DNA of 17,657 nt from Nevskiales bacterium (lineage in GTDB: Bacteria; Pseudomonadota; Gammaproteobacteria; Nevskiales; Nevskiaceae). A model generated the notes under the pieces. The model was not told where the DNA came from, searched no databases, and saw only the letters and a program-made list of their open reading frames with translations. Position 1 is the first letter of the stretch. Every line of letters begins with the position of its first letter. The position numbers and the translations under genes are program-made. The DNA lies in contig JAKEEJ010000021.1 in the NCBI GenBank assembly GCA_022616655.1, positions 1-17,657 on the forward strand. Direction: 5' to 3'. Positions 8,465-15,303 of the stretch are shown piece after piece.

Positions 8465-9310
8465 TCAGCTTTTCAACAGTGCTGCCCAGTCGTAAGCAGA
8501 ATCACCGATGGCCGCGAACGGTGGATTCAGCAGCGAATCTTTTTCGTTGTACGCCAGGGGTGTCTGCTCGGGCAGCCGCCACACCACACCACCCGCCTGT
8601 TCAACCACACACTGCCCCGCCGCAGTGTCCCATTCGGAGGTGGGTCCGGTGCGTGGATAAAAATCGGCAGAGCCATCCGCCACCAGGCCAAATTTGAGGG
8701 CGCTGCCCTGGCTCACCGCCCGGTGCCGAGGCGCTCGGGCCAGGAGCGCTTCGAGCTCGGGATTCCGGTGTGAACGGCTGATGACGAACGTGGGAACGGC
8801 GGGCGCCTTGCGGGTCTGCAGCACGTCGCGCTGCCCGCCTTTCAGCCGGAATGCTCCTGCGCCCCGTGCCGCGCCGTAGGTGAGATTCAACGCGGGCGCG
8901 TGCACCACGCCCAGCGCCGGGCGGTGGTCTTCAATCAGGGCGATGTTGACGGTGAATTCACCGTTGCGGCTGATGAATTCGCGCGTGCCGTCGAGCGGAT
9001 CCACCAGCCAGTAGCGTGACCAGGCGCGCCGTATGGCGTAGGGAATGTTGGCGGCTTCTTCCGAGAGTATCGGCCGTCCTGGATCAAGTCGCTCCAGGGT
9101 CGCGACGATGTGGCGGTGCGCGGCCAGATCGGCCTGGGTCAACGGTGTGGAATCGTCCTTGTGCGTGACCGCAAAGTCCGAGCGGTATACCTCAAGAATC
9201 CTTTCACCGGCTTCGCACGCAAGACCGACGATGCGCTCCAGGAGTTTTTCCGTCTCCCGTCTCCCGTCCTTCGACAAGCTCAGGACAGGTCCTCCCGTCT
9301 CCCGTTCCAT
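8465..9310 (-). CDS. cysQ: 3'(2'),5'-bisphosphate nucleotidase CysQ
   Basis: CysQ hydrolyses 3'-phosphoadenosine 5'-phosphate (PAP) to AMP, clearing the by-product of sulfate assimilation. It belongs to the lithium-sensitive inositol monophosphatase family. Motifs in the 281-residue version are DSTPLTQADLAAH (53-65), LSEEAANIPY (82-91), WLVDPLDGTREFISRNGEF (101-119), VISRSHRN (176-183) and SEWDTAAGQ (225-233). Homology begins only near residue 23 (LLERIVGLACEAG). Residues 1-20 are encoded by a REP-like repeat and give the peptide PVLSLSKDG. ATGs at 9310 and 9322 are both possible; 9310 fits a leaderless start, lying 7 nt past a TATGAT box. It diverges from the YrfG-like gene; in Pseudomonas nudE lies between these two, and it is missing here. 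Confidence 0.92.
   Translation of the reverse strand: MERETGGPVLSLSKDGRRETEKLLERIVGLACEAGERILEVYRSDFAVTHKDDSTPLTQADLAAHRHIVATLERLDPGRPILSEEAANIPYAIRRAWSRYWLVDPLDGTREFISRNGEFTVNIALIEDHRPALGVVHAPALNLTYGAARGAGAFRLKGGQRDVLQTRKAPAVPTFVISRSHRNPELEALLARAPRHRAVSQGSALKFGLVADGSADFYPRTGPTSEWDTAAGQCVVEQAGGVVWRLPEQTPLAYNEKDSLLNPPFAAIGDSAYDWAALLKS
9254..9305. repeat. REP-like element framed by heptamer repeats, inside the cysQ 5' end
   Basis: The 14-nt unit CTCCCGTCTCCCGT occurs twice, at 9254-9267 and 9292-9305; each copy is two CTCCCGT heptamers. Between them lies a 24-nt core, CCTTCGACAAGCTCAGGACA and four more bases, with GTCCT/AGGAC arms (9266-9270, 9282-9286). TTCGACAAGCTCAGGAC resembles a dispersed palindromic repeat I know from many environmental proteobacterial genomes, where it is often mis-read as peptide LSLSKD. 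It is in frame with cysQ. That it is repeated elsewhere in this genome is inferred. Confidence 0.6.
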
Positions 9311-9316
9311 CGTCGC

Positions 9317-9323
9317 TATCATA
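9317..9323. promoter_or_regulatory. Symmetric TATCATA -10 element shared by cysQ and yrfG
   Basis: This is the same heptamer as between xthA and pyrE. TATCAT on the plus strand ends 5 nt before the yrfG ATG (9328). TATGAT on the minus strand ends 7 nt before the cysQ ATG (9310). Both messages would begin at or within a base or so of the start codon. Neither gene shows a Shine-Dalgarno, and no -35 match is evident. Promoter activity is inferred. Confidence 0.5.
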
Positions 9324-9327
9324 GGCC

Positions 9328-10002
9328 ATGACCGTTGCCGTGAACTGGAGCGCCGTGGATCATGTCCTGTTGGACATGGATGGCACCGTGCTGGACCTGG
9401 CATTTGACAATCACTTCTGGCGTGAGCTGGTGCCGCAACGGTACGGCGAGCAGAAGGGGATTTCGTGCGAACAGGCCTGGCGGGAACTGGAACCGCAGTT
9501 TCATCGATGGCGGGGGCGATTGGAGTGGTATTGCCTGGATTTCTGGAGCGAGCTGACGCGTCTTGATCTCGCCGCGCTCAAAACCGAAATCCGCCACCGC
9601 ATCCGTCCCCTGGAGGGCAGTGAGGATTTTCTGCGCGCCGTGAAGGCCCGGGGATGCGCGCTGTGGCTGGTGACCAACGCCCACCGGAACAGCTGGTCGC
9701 TCAAGCTGGAACAGACCGGACTGGGGCCGTGGTTTGACCGGGTGGTGTGCTCGCACGATTTTGATGCGCCCAAGGAAGACGTTGATTTCTGGGCCCGGCT
9801 GCAGGCACAGCATCCGTTCAACCCGGCCCGAACCCTGCTGGTGGACGATAGTCTGCCGGTGTTGCAGGCCGCGCGTGACCACGGTGTGGATCAGCTCGTC
9901 GCGATCCGCCGTCCGGACAGCACCGCTCCGGCACAAACGGTAGCCGGACTGCCGTCCGTGGACGTACTGGCCGATCTGCTACCGGTGCCGCCGCGGTCCT
10001 GA
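9328..10002 (+). CDS. yrfG: GMP/IMP nucleotidase of the YrfG type (HAD superfamily)
   Basis: A 224-residue HAD hydrolase closely matching E. coli YrfG, which dephosphorylates GMP and IMP. Shared features are [19 protein letters not shown] (10-28), holding the nucleophile D16 and D18, then [22 protein letters not shown] (second motif), the PKED lysine segment and LLVDDS (acidic motif). The ATG at 9328 follows a TATCAT box by 5 nt, suggesting a leaderless message. It is divergent from cysQ with 17 nt between start codons, and both products deal with nucleoside phosphates. Its last 24 nt overlap the end of the convergent rhlB gene. The substrate is inferred from the E. coli homologue. Confidence 0.9.
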   Translation: MTVAVNWSAVDHVLLDMDGTVLDLAFDNHFWRELVPQRYGEQKGISCEQAWRELEPQFHRWRGRLEWYCLDFWSELTRLDLAALKTEIRHRIRPLEGSEDFLRAVKARGCALWLVTNAHRNSWSLKLEQTGLGPWFDRVVCSHDFDAPKEDVDFWARLQAQHPFNPARTLLVDDSLPVLQAARDHGVDQLVAIRRPDSTAPAQTVAGLPSVDVLADLLPVPPRS

Positions 10003-11262
10003 AGGACGACGACCCGATCCTGGCCGGTGTCCCGGCCGGCCGGCGCGGGGGTGCGGACGGTATTCGCGGTACACGCGTGGCGGCCGGATGAAATCGGTGG
10101 CCACAAAACGATCGGCGTCGCGCAGCACCGGCAGGCGGGTGCCGATGTAACGCTCGATGTCGGGCAACGAATAGACCCAGGTTTCGCAGCACAGCGAGAT
10201 GGCGTTGCCGGATTCGCCGGCGCGCGCCGTGCGGCCGATGCGGTGCACATAGTCCTCCGGATCCTGTGGCAGGTCGTAGTTGATGACGTGCGACACGGCC
10301 GGAATGTGCAGGCCGCGCGCGGCCACGTCGGTGGCCACCAGTACCGGAAGCGTGCCGTCCTTGAATTCCTGCAGCAGGCGCTCCCGTTTGTTCTGCGGCA
10401 CGTCGCCCGAGATCGTCTGGGCATTGAATCCGTTGGCGATGAGCGCGGTCTGGATTTCCTCCGCGCTGCGCTTGGTGTTGGTGAAGATCAGGGTGCGCAG
10501 AGGTGCGTGGTGGCGCAACAGTCCGACCAGCATCGGCAGTTTCTGTTCGTTGGACACGTGCACCAGGCTCTGCTGGACCCGGTCCGCGGTGACCTGTTCC
10601 GGTTTGATTTCGATGCGTTGCGGATGGTTCATGTGTTCGTACGCCAGCTCGAGCACGCGGTGCGAGAGCGTGGCGGAGAACAGATAATTGCGGCGCCGTG
10701 CCGGCGGCGGCATCCGGCGCAACAGGTAGCGGATGTCGTCAATGAAGCCGAGGTCGAACATGCGGTCGGCTTCGTCCAGCACCAGCACCTCGATGGACTT
10801 GAGATTGAACACATGCTGCTTGAAGTAGTCAATCAAACGGCCTGGCGTGCCGATGAGAATGTCCACGCCGGCGGCCACCTGCTGGCGCTGGCTTTCGTAA
10901 CCGGTGCCGCCGTAGACCACCGCCAGACGCAAGCCGGTGTAGGCGCCGATCTGCTGTGCATCCTTGTGAATCTGAATGGCCAGCTCACGGGTCGGCGCCA
11001 GCATCAGCGCCCGAGGCTGTCCCGTGTCGCCGTGCGCGGACTGCGTCAGCAGGTGATGCATGCTGCCGAGCAGAAATGCCGCCGATTTTCCGGTGCCGGT
11101 CTGCGCCTGACCCGCCACGTCCCGGCCCTCCAGCGCCAGCGGCAGTGTCTGCGCCTGAATCGGCGTGCAGTGGGAAAAACCCAGTTCGGTCAATCCCCGC
11201 TGAAGCGTGGGGTGCAGCGGCAGTGCCGCAAAGGCGATGTCGGTGAGATGATCAGCTTGCAT
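9979..11262 (-). CDS. rhlB: ATP-dependent RNA helicase RhlB
   Basis: A DEAD-box helicase of 427 residues (E. coli RhlB 421), the unwinding partner in the RNA degradosome. Motifs in order: Q-motif region [28 protein letters not shown] (53-60), APTRELA (89-95), GTPGRL (138-143), DEAD (163-166), SAT (196-198), [11 protein letters not shown] (311-321) and [10 protein letters not shown] (340-349). RhlB-specific features are [14 protein letters not shown] and SLCCE, plus an Arg/Pro/Gly-rich basic tail (about 393-427), disordered and likely RNA-binding. The divergent rhlB / trxA-rho arrangement is that of E. coli, which settles RhlB over RhlE. No Shine-Dalgarno is seen. The 3' end overlaps yrfG by 24 bp. 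Confidence 0.95.
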   Translation of the reverse strand: MQADHLTDIAFAALPLHPTLQRGLTELGFSHCTPIQAQTLPLALEGRDVAGQAQTGTGKSAAFLLGSMHHLLTQSAHGDTGQPRALMLAPTRELAIQIHKDAQQIGAYTGLRLAVVYGGTGYESQRQQVAAGVDILIGTPGRLIDYFKQHVFNLKSIEVLVLDEADRMFDLGFIDDIRYLLRRMPPPARRRNYLFSATLSHRVLELAYEHMNHPQRIEIKPEQVTADRVQQSLVHVSNEQKLPMLVGLLRHHAPLRTLIFTNTKRSAEEIQTALIANGFNAQTISGDVPQNKRERLLQEFKDGTLPVLVATDVAARGLHIPAVSHVINYDLPQDPEDYVHRIGRTARAGESGNAISLCCETWVYSLPDIERYIGTRLPVLRDADRFVATDFIRPPRVYREYRPHPRAGRPGHRPGSGRRPSGPRRHR

Positions 11263-11505
11263 GAAGGTGGTGGACTTGCAATGTCAGGGGGAATCGGCTC
11301 AAATAACAGCATTCGTTACGGTGGTTACGGCGCACGGTTTAAGAAAGTCCCGGCGCCGGATTGATTACGCAGTCATGGCCCCCGTGCTCCCCACAGTTTA
11401 ATCAACTCGAGCTTTTCCCGTTCGCGTGCCCTGCAAGGCCACGGTCCCTCCGCCCAGAAGCGCGCGGAAATCCCGAATCGTTTTTGTACCCTGCGAGAGA
11501 TCCCG
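11263..11505. other. Divergent intergenic region between rhlB and trxA
   Basis: These 243 nt must hold promoters for both rhlB and trxA-rho. I see only weak -10-like sequences (TTTAAT near 11397 on the plus strand; TGTTAT about 40 nt upstream of rhlB on the minus strand) and no convincing -35/-10 pair. A palindrome CCGGCGCCGG lies near 11351-11360. A 27-codon reading frame (11281-11364) has no recognisable homology. No RNA gene or terminator was recognised. Confidence 0.5.
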
Positions 11506-11841
11506 ATGAGTGCCAACATTACCGCCGTTACCGACCAGTCCTTCGAACAGGACGTGCTCCGAAGTCCCCTCCCGGTCCTGGTGGATTTCTGGGCCGAATG
11601 GTGCGGGCCGTGCCGGATGGTCGCACCCATTCTGGAACAGGTGGCCGTCGAGACCGCGGGACGGCTCAGAATCGTCAAACTCAACGTGGATGAAAATCCC
11701 CAGACGCCTCCGCGATTTTCGATTCGCGGCATCCCCACGCTGATCCTGTTCAAGGACGGCCAGCCTGCCGCCACGCAAGTCGGAGCGGTTGCCAGGGCGC
11801 AGCTCACGGCGTTTCTCACCCCGCACCTGCCCACGGTTTAA
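11506..11841 (+). CDS. trxA: Thioredoxin 1
   Basis: Classical thioredoxin, 111 residues (E. coli 109), reducing disulfides of ribonucleotide reductase, PAPS reductase and other cytoplasmic proteins. The active site is WCGPC (32-36) after VLVDFWAE, the cis-proline is P77 ([12 protein letters not shown]), and K58-N60 with D62 (VKLNVDENP) form the core strand. The start [10 protein letters not shown] fits the family. GAGAGA 6 nt upstream is a weak Shine-Dalgarno. It is the first gene of trxA-rho; rho begins 7 nt after its stop, so the two are almost certainly one transcription unit. Confidence 0.97.
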   Translation: MSANITAVTDQSFEQDVLRSPLPVLVDFWAEWCGPCRMVAPILEQVAVETAGRLRIVKLNVDENPQTPPRFSIRGIPTLILFKDGQPAATQVGAVARAQLTAFLTPHLPTV

Positions 11842-11848
11842 AGTCCAC

Positions 11849-13291
11849 ATGAAACCCCGCCGTCACCGTCATCACTATCACCATTCACAGCCGTCCCCTT
11901 ATTCCCCGCAGGGTGGAGGAACCCCGACCGGCAACGGCCTGCCCGGCATGATGGACGATTACGACGAGAGTCTGGAGGCGCCCGAGCCGGCGCTGAATCC
12001 CGACGGCACGCCGGCGGCACCGGCCAAAGTCCTCAACATCACCGAGCTGCGCCGGAAATCGGCCACCGAGCTGCTGGAAATGGCGCAGCAGCAGGGTCTC
12101 GAGAACATCGCACGTGCCAAGAAGCAGGACATCGTGTGCCAGTTGCTGCGGGCGGCCGCCCGCCGCGGCGAACACCTCCACGGCGGAGGCGTGCTGGAGA
12201 TCCTGCAGGACGGCTACGGGTTTCTGCGTTCACCCGACAGTTCCTACGTGGCCGGTCCGGACGACGTCTACGTTTCACCTTCGCAGATCCGCCGGTTCAC
12301 ACTGCGCACCGGCGATTCCATCGTCGGCCGGGTGCGGTCGCCCCGGGACAACGAGCGCTATTTCGCGCTGCTCAAGGTGGACACGATCAATTACGAGCCG
12401 CCCGAAGCCAGCAGGAAGAAGGTCAATTTTGAAAATCTGACGCCGCTGTTTCCGAACGAGCGCTACAAAATGGAACGCGGCAACGGCACCACCGAGGACG
12501 TTGCCGCGCGCATCATTGACCTCGTGGCGCCTTTCGGAAAAGGCCAGCGCGGTCTGATCATCTCGCCGCCCAAGGCCGGCAAAACCATCCTGCTGCAGAA
12601 CATCGCCCAGTCGTTGATGGCCAACTACCCGGACGTGTACCTGATCGTGTTGCTGGTGGACGAGCGGCCCGAGGAGGTCACCGACATGCAGCGCACCGTG
12701 CGCGGTGAGGTGATCGCTTCGACGTTTGACGAGCCGGCCACGCGTCACGTCCAGGTCGCGGAAATGGTGATCGAAAAGGCCAGACGCCTGGTCGAGCACA
12801 AGCGCGACGTGGTGATTCTGCTGGACTCGATCACGCGCCTGGCGCGTGCTTACAACACCGTGGCACCGTCGTCCGGCAAGGTGCTGACCGGCGGCGTGGA
12901 CGCCAACGCGCTGCAGAAGCCGAAACGTTTCTTCGGCGCGGCGCGCAACGTCGAGGAAGGCGGCAGCCTCACCATCATCGCCACGGCCCTGATTGACACC
13001 GGCTCCAAAATGGACGAGGTGATCTACGAAGAGTTCAAGGGCACGGGCAACATGGAAATCCATCTTGAACGCCGCATCGCCGAGAAGCGGGTGTTCCCGG
13101 CCATCAACATCAATCGTTCCGGTACCCGCAAGGAAGAACTCATGCTGGATGCCGCCTGTCTGCAGAAGGTCTGGATCCTGCGCAAGCTGCTGCACTCCAT
13201 GGACGAGCTGGCGGCGATGGAACTGCTGCTCGACCGCATGAAGCAGACCAAAACCAACGAAGCGTTCTTCGATTCAATGAAGCGCAATTAA
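11849..13291 (+). CDS. rho: Transcription termination factor Rho, with N-terminal His/Pro-rich extension
   Basis: Hexameric RNA-dependent ATPase that ends transcription of untranslated RNA. The version from 11849 has 480 residues against 419 in E. coli. Residues 62-480 align nearly end to end: RhoN helix [18 protein letters not shown] (62-79), RNA-binding [14 protein letters not shown] (115-128), Walker A SPPKAGKT (239-246), Walker [17 protein letters not shown]-loop [14 protein letters not shown], and the C-terminal RSGTRKEEL. The extra 61 residues start [12 protein letters not shown] and continue low-complexity, Pro/Gly then acidic, probably disordered. No Shine-Dalgarno precedes the ATG; ATG at 11948 (447 residues) is an alternative that would remove the His-rich part. 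It starts 7 nt after trxA, unlike E. coli, where a long leader separates them. Confidence 0.95.
   Translation: MKPRRHRHHYHHSQPSPYSPQGGGTPTGNGLPGMMDDYDESLEAPEPALNPDGTPAAPAKVLNITELRRKSATELLEMAQQQGLENIARAKKQDIVCQLLRAAARRGEHLHGGGVLEILQDGYGFLRSPDSSYVAGPDDVYVSPSQIRRFTLRTGDSIVGRVRSPRDNERYFALLKVDTINYEPPEASRKKVNFENLTPLFPNERYKMERGNGTTEDVAARIIDLVAPFGKGQRGLIISPPKAGKTILLQNIAQSLMANYPDVYLIVLLVDERPEEVTDMQRTVRGEVIASTFDEPATRHVQVAEMVIEKARRLVEHKRDVVILLDSITRLARAYNTVAPSSGKVLTGGVDANALQKPKRFFGAARNVEEGGSLTIIATALIDTGSKMDEVIYEEFKGTGNMEIHLERRIAEKRVFPAININRSGTRKEELMLDAACLQKVWILRKLLHSMDELAAMELLLDRMKQTKTNEAFFDSMKRN
11851..11910 (+). promoter_or_regulatory. C-rich, G-poor rut-like segment at the start of rho
   Basis: By hand count these 60 nt hold 28 C and 7 G, in a genome where C and G are usually near balance, with many pyrimidine-C steps and no evident hairpin. 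Such segments are the hallmark of Rho loading sites. The stretch encodes the His/Pro-rich extension. It could allow Rho to limit its own synthesis when the start codon, which has no Shine-Dalgarno, is not being translated. Function is inferred. Confidence 0.4.
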
Positions 13292-13302
13292 CCCGCGTCG
13301 CT

Positions 13303-14154
13303 TCACGGAGGATCGGGGGCCGGCTCGGCAAGACGTTCGACGTTCAGCTCAAACAACACCGGCCAGCACTTGCCCGTGACATAAAAGTGGCCGTTGTCGG
13401 GGTTGAATGCGATGCCGTTCAGTACGTGTTCACGCTCGTTCCAGCCCGTCGGTTTTGACAGGCGTGCCCGCAGCGGGGCCAGATCCAGCCAGGCACGCAC
13501 GGCGCCGCTGTGCGGATCAATCGCCGCAATCCGGTCGTTCTGCCAGAGATTGGCGTAGAGCAGGCCGCCGGCGTATTCCAGTTCATTCAACTTTGTGACG
13601 GGACGCGTTCCTTCGTGCACCTCTACGGTGCCGGTGACGGCAAACGTGTCCGGATGCCGGAACGTGAGGCGGGCCGTGCCATCGCTCATCAGCAGGCGTT
13701 GTCCGTCAAACGCCAGCCCCCAGCCTTCGCCTGGGTAACGAAACTGGCCGACCGGTTTCAGGCGCGTGTCGTACACCAATGCAAGGCCCGATTGCCAGGT
13801 GAGCTGCACCAGACGGCCGTTCACCACGGCGACCCCCTCGCCAAATTGCCGGGCCTCCAGCGGGCGGTGTCGGATGACCGCACCGGTACGGAGGTCTTTC
13901 AGCCAGAGTGCCGACCGTCCGTAACGTCCCGTGCTTTCGAGCAGCCGTTGCCCGTCGAGAAAGGCGAGGCCCTGGGTGAAGGCCTGCACATCGTGCGGAT
14001 GCATCGCAACGATTTCATAACGCAGAAATCCCGCGTGCGATGCGCCGTGGGTGCCCGCCAATACGACGCAGGTAAAACCCAGCGTACCGAACGCACCGGC
14101 GTACGCCAGATCCATCAGCACTTTTCGCAGACGCTGCAGTTGATTTTTCATCAT
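13303..14154 (-). CDS. Glutamine cyclotransferase (glutaminyl-peptide cyclase, plant/bacterial type)
   Basis: A 283-residue protein of the Glu_cyclase_2 family, five-bladed beta-propeller enzymes that turn N-terminal glutamine into pyroglutamate. Residues 1-40 hold a basic start and a hydrophobic segment (LAYAGAFGTLGFTCVVLAG, about 15-33), so the catalytic part is exported or membrane-anchored on the periplasmic side. Family signatures are FTQGLAF (59-65), GEGVAVVNGRLVQLTW, YPGEGWGLAFDG, TKLNELEY and HVLNGIAFNPDNGHFYVTGK. ATGs at 14154 and 14151 are adjacent and cannot be separated; a TTG lies just before. It is alone, convergent with rho (11-nt gap, no terminator seen). Its targets are unknown. 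Confidence 0.9.
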   Translation of the reverse strand: MMKNQLQRLRKVLMDLAYAGAFGTLGFTCVVLAGTHGASHAGFLRYEIVAMHPHDVQAFTQGLAFLDGQRLLESTGRYGRSALWLKDLRTGAVIRHRPLEARQFGEGVAVVNGRLVQLTWQSGLALVYDTRLKPVGQFRYPGEGWGLAFDGQRLLMSDGTARLTFRHPDTFAVTGTVEVHEGTRPVTKLNELEYAGGLLYANLWQNDRIAAIDPHSGAVRAWLDLAPLRARLSKPTGWNEREHVLNGIAFNPDNGHFYVTGKCWPVLFELNVERLAEPAPDPP

Positions 14155-14246
14155 CAATCGGTCACATTGGACATGCCGTGAATCGCGCGAATGCGTTCAC
14201 GACGGTGCGAAAGCGCCATTCAACCCACTCGGATAGGGAGAATGTG

Positions 14247-14309
14247 ATGGCCAAGAAACGCAAGGCAAAGAAAGCAGCAAAGAAGAAAAAATCAAAAAAG
14301 AGACGCTAG
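14247..14309 (+). CDS. 20-residue lysine/arginine-rich mini-protein (unannotated class)
   Basis: A complete tiny reading frame: ATG, 20 sense codons in all, TAG. Composition is 11 Lys, 3 Arg, 4 Ala, 1 Ser and the initiator Met, starting MAKKRKAKKA and ending KKRR, with no acidic residue. Support for a real gene comes from a good Shine-Dalgarno (AGGGAG, 14235-14240, 6 nt before the ATG) and a strong intrinsic terminator 20 nt after the stop, in a gap otherwise free of genes. Both AAA and AAG are used. The sequence looks like the tail of histone H1-like proteins or a very short ribosome-associated protein; it must bind nucleic acid or acidic surfaces if stable. No clear promoter was seen. It could instead be a small RNA with a chance frame. 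I recognise no named family. Confidence 0.6.
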   Translation: MAKKRKAKKAAKKKKSKKRR

Positions 14310-14329
14310 CGACATTGGGCAGTATAAAG

Positions 14330-14356
14330 AGGGCGGCGATGAGCCGCCCTTTTTTT
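14330..14356 (+). terminator. Intrinsic terminator after the polybasic mini-gene
   Basis: AGGGCGGC (14330-14337) pairs perfectly with GCCGCCCT (14343-14350) around a 5-nt GATGA loop, followed by a run of seven T (14350-14356). It lies 20 nt after the mini-gene stop and about 80 nt before yicC. No other plus-strand gene lies closer than rho, which ends a kilobase upstream, so the mini-gene is the natural client. Confidence 0.9.
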
Positions 14357-14436
14357 ATGGCGCGAAGAAACCCGATGCGGCGTGTAGAATCGCCGGCATT
14401 CCGGCGGGTAGGGTTACAGACTCTGGTGAAGAATCC

Positions 14437-15303
14437 ATGATTCGCAGCATGACCGGTTATGCCCGGGTCGAAAGTCAGGGGCCGTGGGGGCGGCTGTCCT
14501 GGGAACTGCGTTCCGTCAATCATCGGTACCTGGATTTCGCAGTACGTCTGCCGGACGAGCTGCGCAGCATTGAAAACGACGTCCGCCGGCAGGCCGGCGC
14601 GAAATTGTCGCGCGGCAAGATTGAAGCCGGTTTGTATTACCAGCGCCAGACGGCAGACCTCGCGCCGCTCGTGCTGGACTCCGAGCGTCTGCGACAGTTG
14701 CAACAGGCGCTGGTCGCGGTCCGGCGCGGCGTCGGTGCCCGTACGGCTCCCGATCCGATGCGTGTGCTGGCCTGGCCCGGTGTGATCAAAACCGAAACGC
14801 CCGACTTCACGCCGTTGCGCTCGGCGGCGCTGGGGCTGTTTGAGCGTGCTCTGGAGGATTTCATTCACACCCGCACCCAGGAAGGCGAGCGTTTGTCGCA
14901 CGATCTGCTGGAGCGCTGTGCGTTCATTGAGGATGGTGTTGACCGGATACGGGCGCGATTACCCGAAGTGCGCACGCTGTGGCTGGAGCGACTGCGCGCG
15001 CGCTGCCAGACTCTGGGCGGTACGGTGGAGCCGGCGCGACTTGAGCAGGAGGTGGTGCTGGCCGCGCAGCGGCTCGACGTGGAGGAAGAACTGGCGCGTC
15101 TGAGCGCACACCTGGCGGAAGTGCGTCACGCGCTGTCGCGTCCTGACGCCGTGGGCCGCCGGCTGGATTTTCTGATGCAGGAGCTGAACCGGGAAGCCAA
15201 CACGCTCGCGTCCAAATCCCAGGACGTTGAAGTGAGCCGTCTGGCCGTCGAGATCAAGGTGGCGATTGAGCAGCTACGGGAGCAGGTGCAGAACATTGAG
15301 TAA
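14437..15303 (+). CDS. yicC: YicC-family endoribonuclease
   Basis: A 288-residue YicC protein (E. coli 287). The family is now known as an endoribonuclease that in E. coli affects small-RNA turnover. The N-terminal MIRSMTGYARVE, WELRSVNHRYLDFAVRLPDELR and RGKIEAGLYYQRQ, and the C-terminal RRLDFLMQELNREANTLASKSQDVEVSRLAVEIKVAIEQ segment, split here as visible around residues 248-280, are diagnostic (the latter is the DUF1732 helix). GGTGAAG 5 nt before the ATG is a modest Shine-Dalgarno, and TAGAAT at 14385-14390 is a possible -10. gmk starts inside its last codons, so the two are coupled. The yicC-gmk pairing is widespread in bacteria. Confidence 0.95.
   Translation: MIRSMTGYARVESQGPWGRLSWELRSVNHRYLDFAVRLPDELRSIENDVRRQAGAKLSRGKIEAGLYYQRQTADLAPLVLDSERLRQLQQALVAVRRGVGARTAPDPMRVLAWPGVIKTETPDFTPLRSAALGLFERALEDFIHTRTQEGERLSHDLLERCAFIEDGVDRIRARLPEVRTLWLERLRARCQTLGGTVEPARLEQEVVLAAQRLDVEEELARLSAHLAEVRHALSRPDAVGRRLDFLMQELNREANTLASKSQDVEVSRLAVEIKVAIEQLREQVQNIE

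Noticed and set aside
9323..9403. Longer cysQ starting at 9403
   Set aside because: It would cover the shared promoter region and the start of yrfG and adds low-complexity residues with no CysQ homology.
10027..11364. Long plus-strand reading frame of 445 codons opposite rhlB
   Set aside because: It is the mirror of the rhlB coding strand in GC-rich DNA, has no recognisable motif, and rhlB is intact with every helicase motif.
12275..13195. Minus-strand reading frame of 306 codons opposite rho
   Set aside because: Shadow of the rho coding strand, rich in His/Asp/Gln as expected of such mirrors; no family match.
14197..14901. Minus-strand reading frame opposite the mini-gene and yicC
   Set aside because: It crosses a strong hairpin terminator and the yicC start, and shows no recognisable domain.
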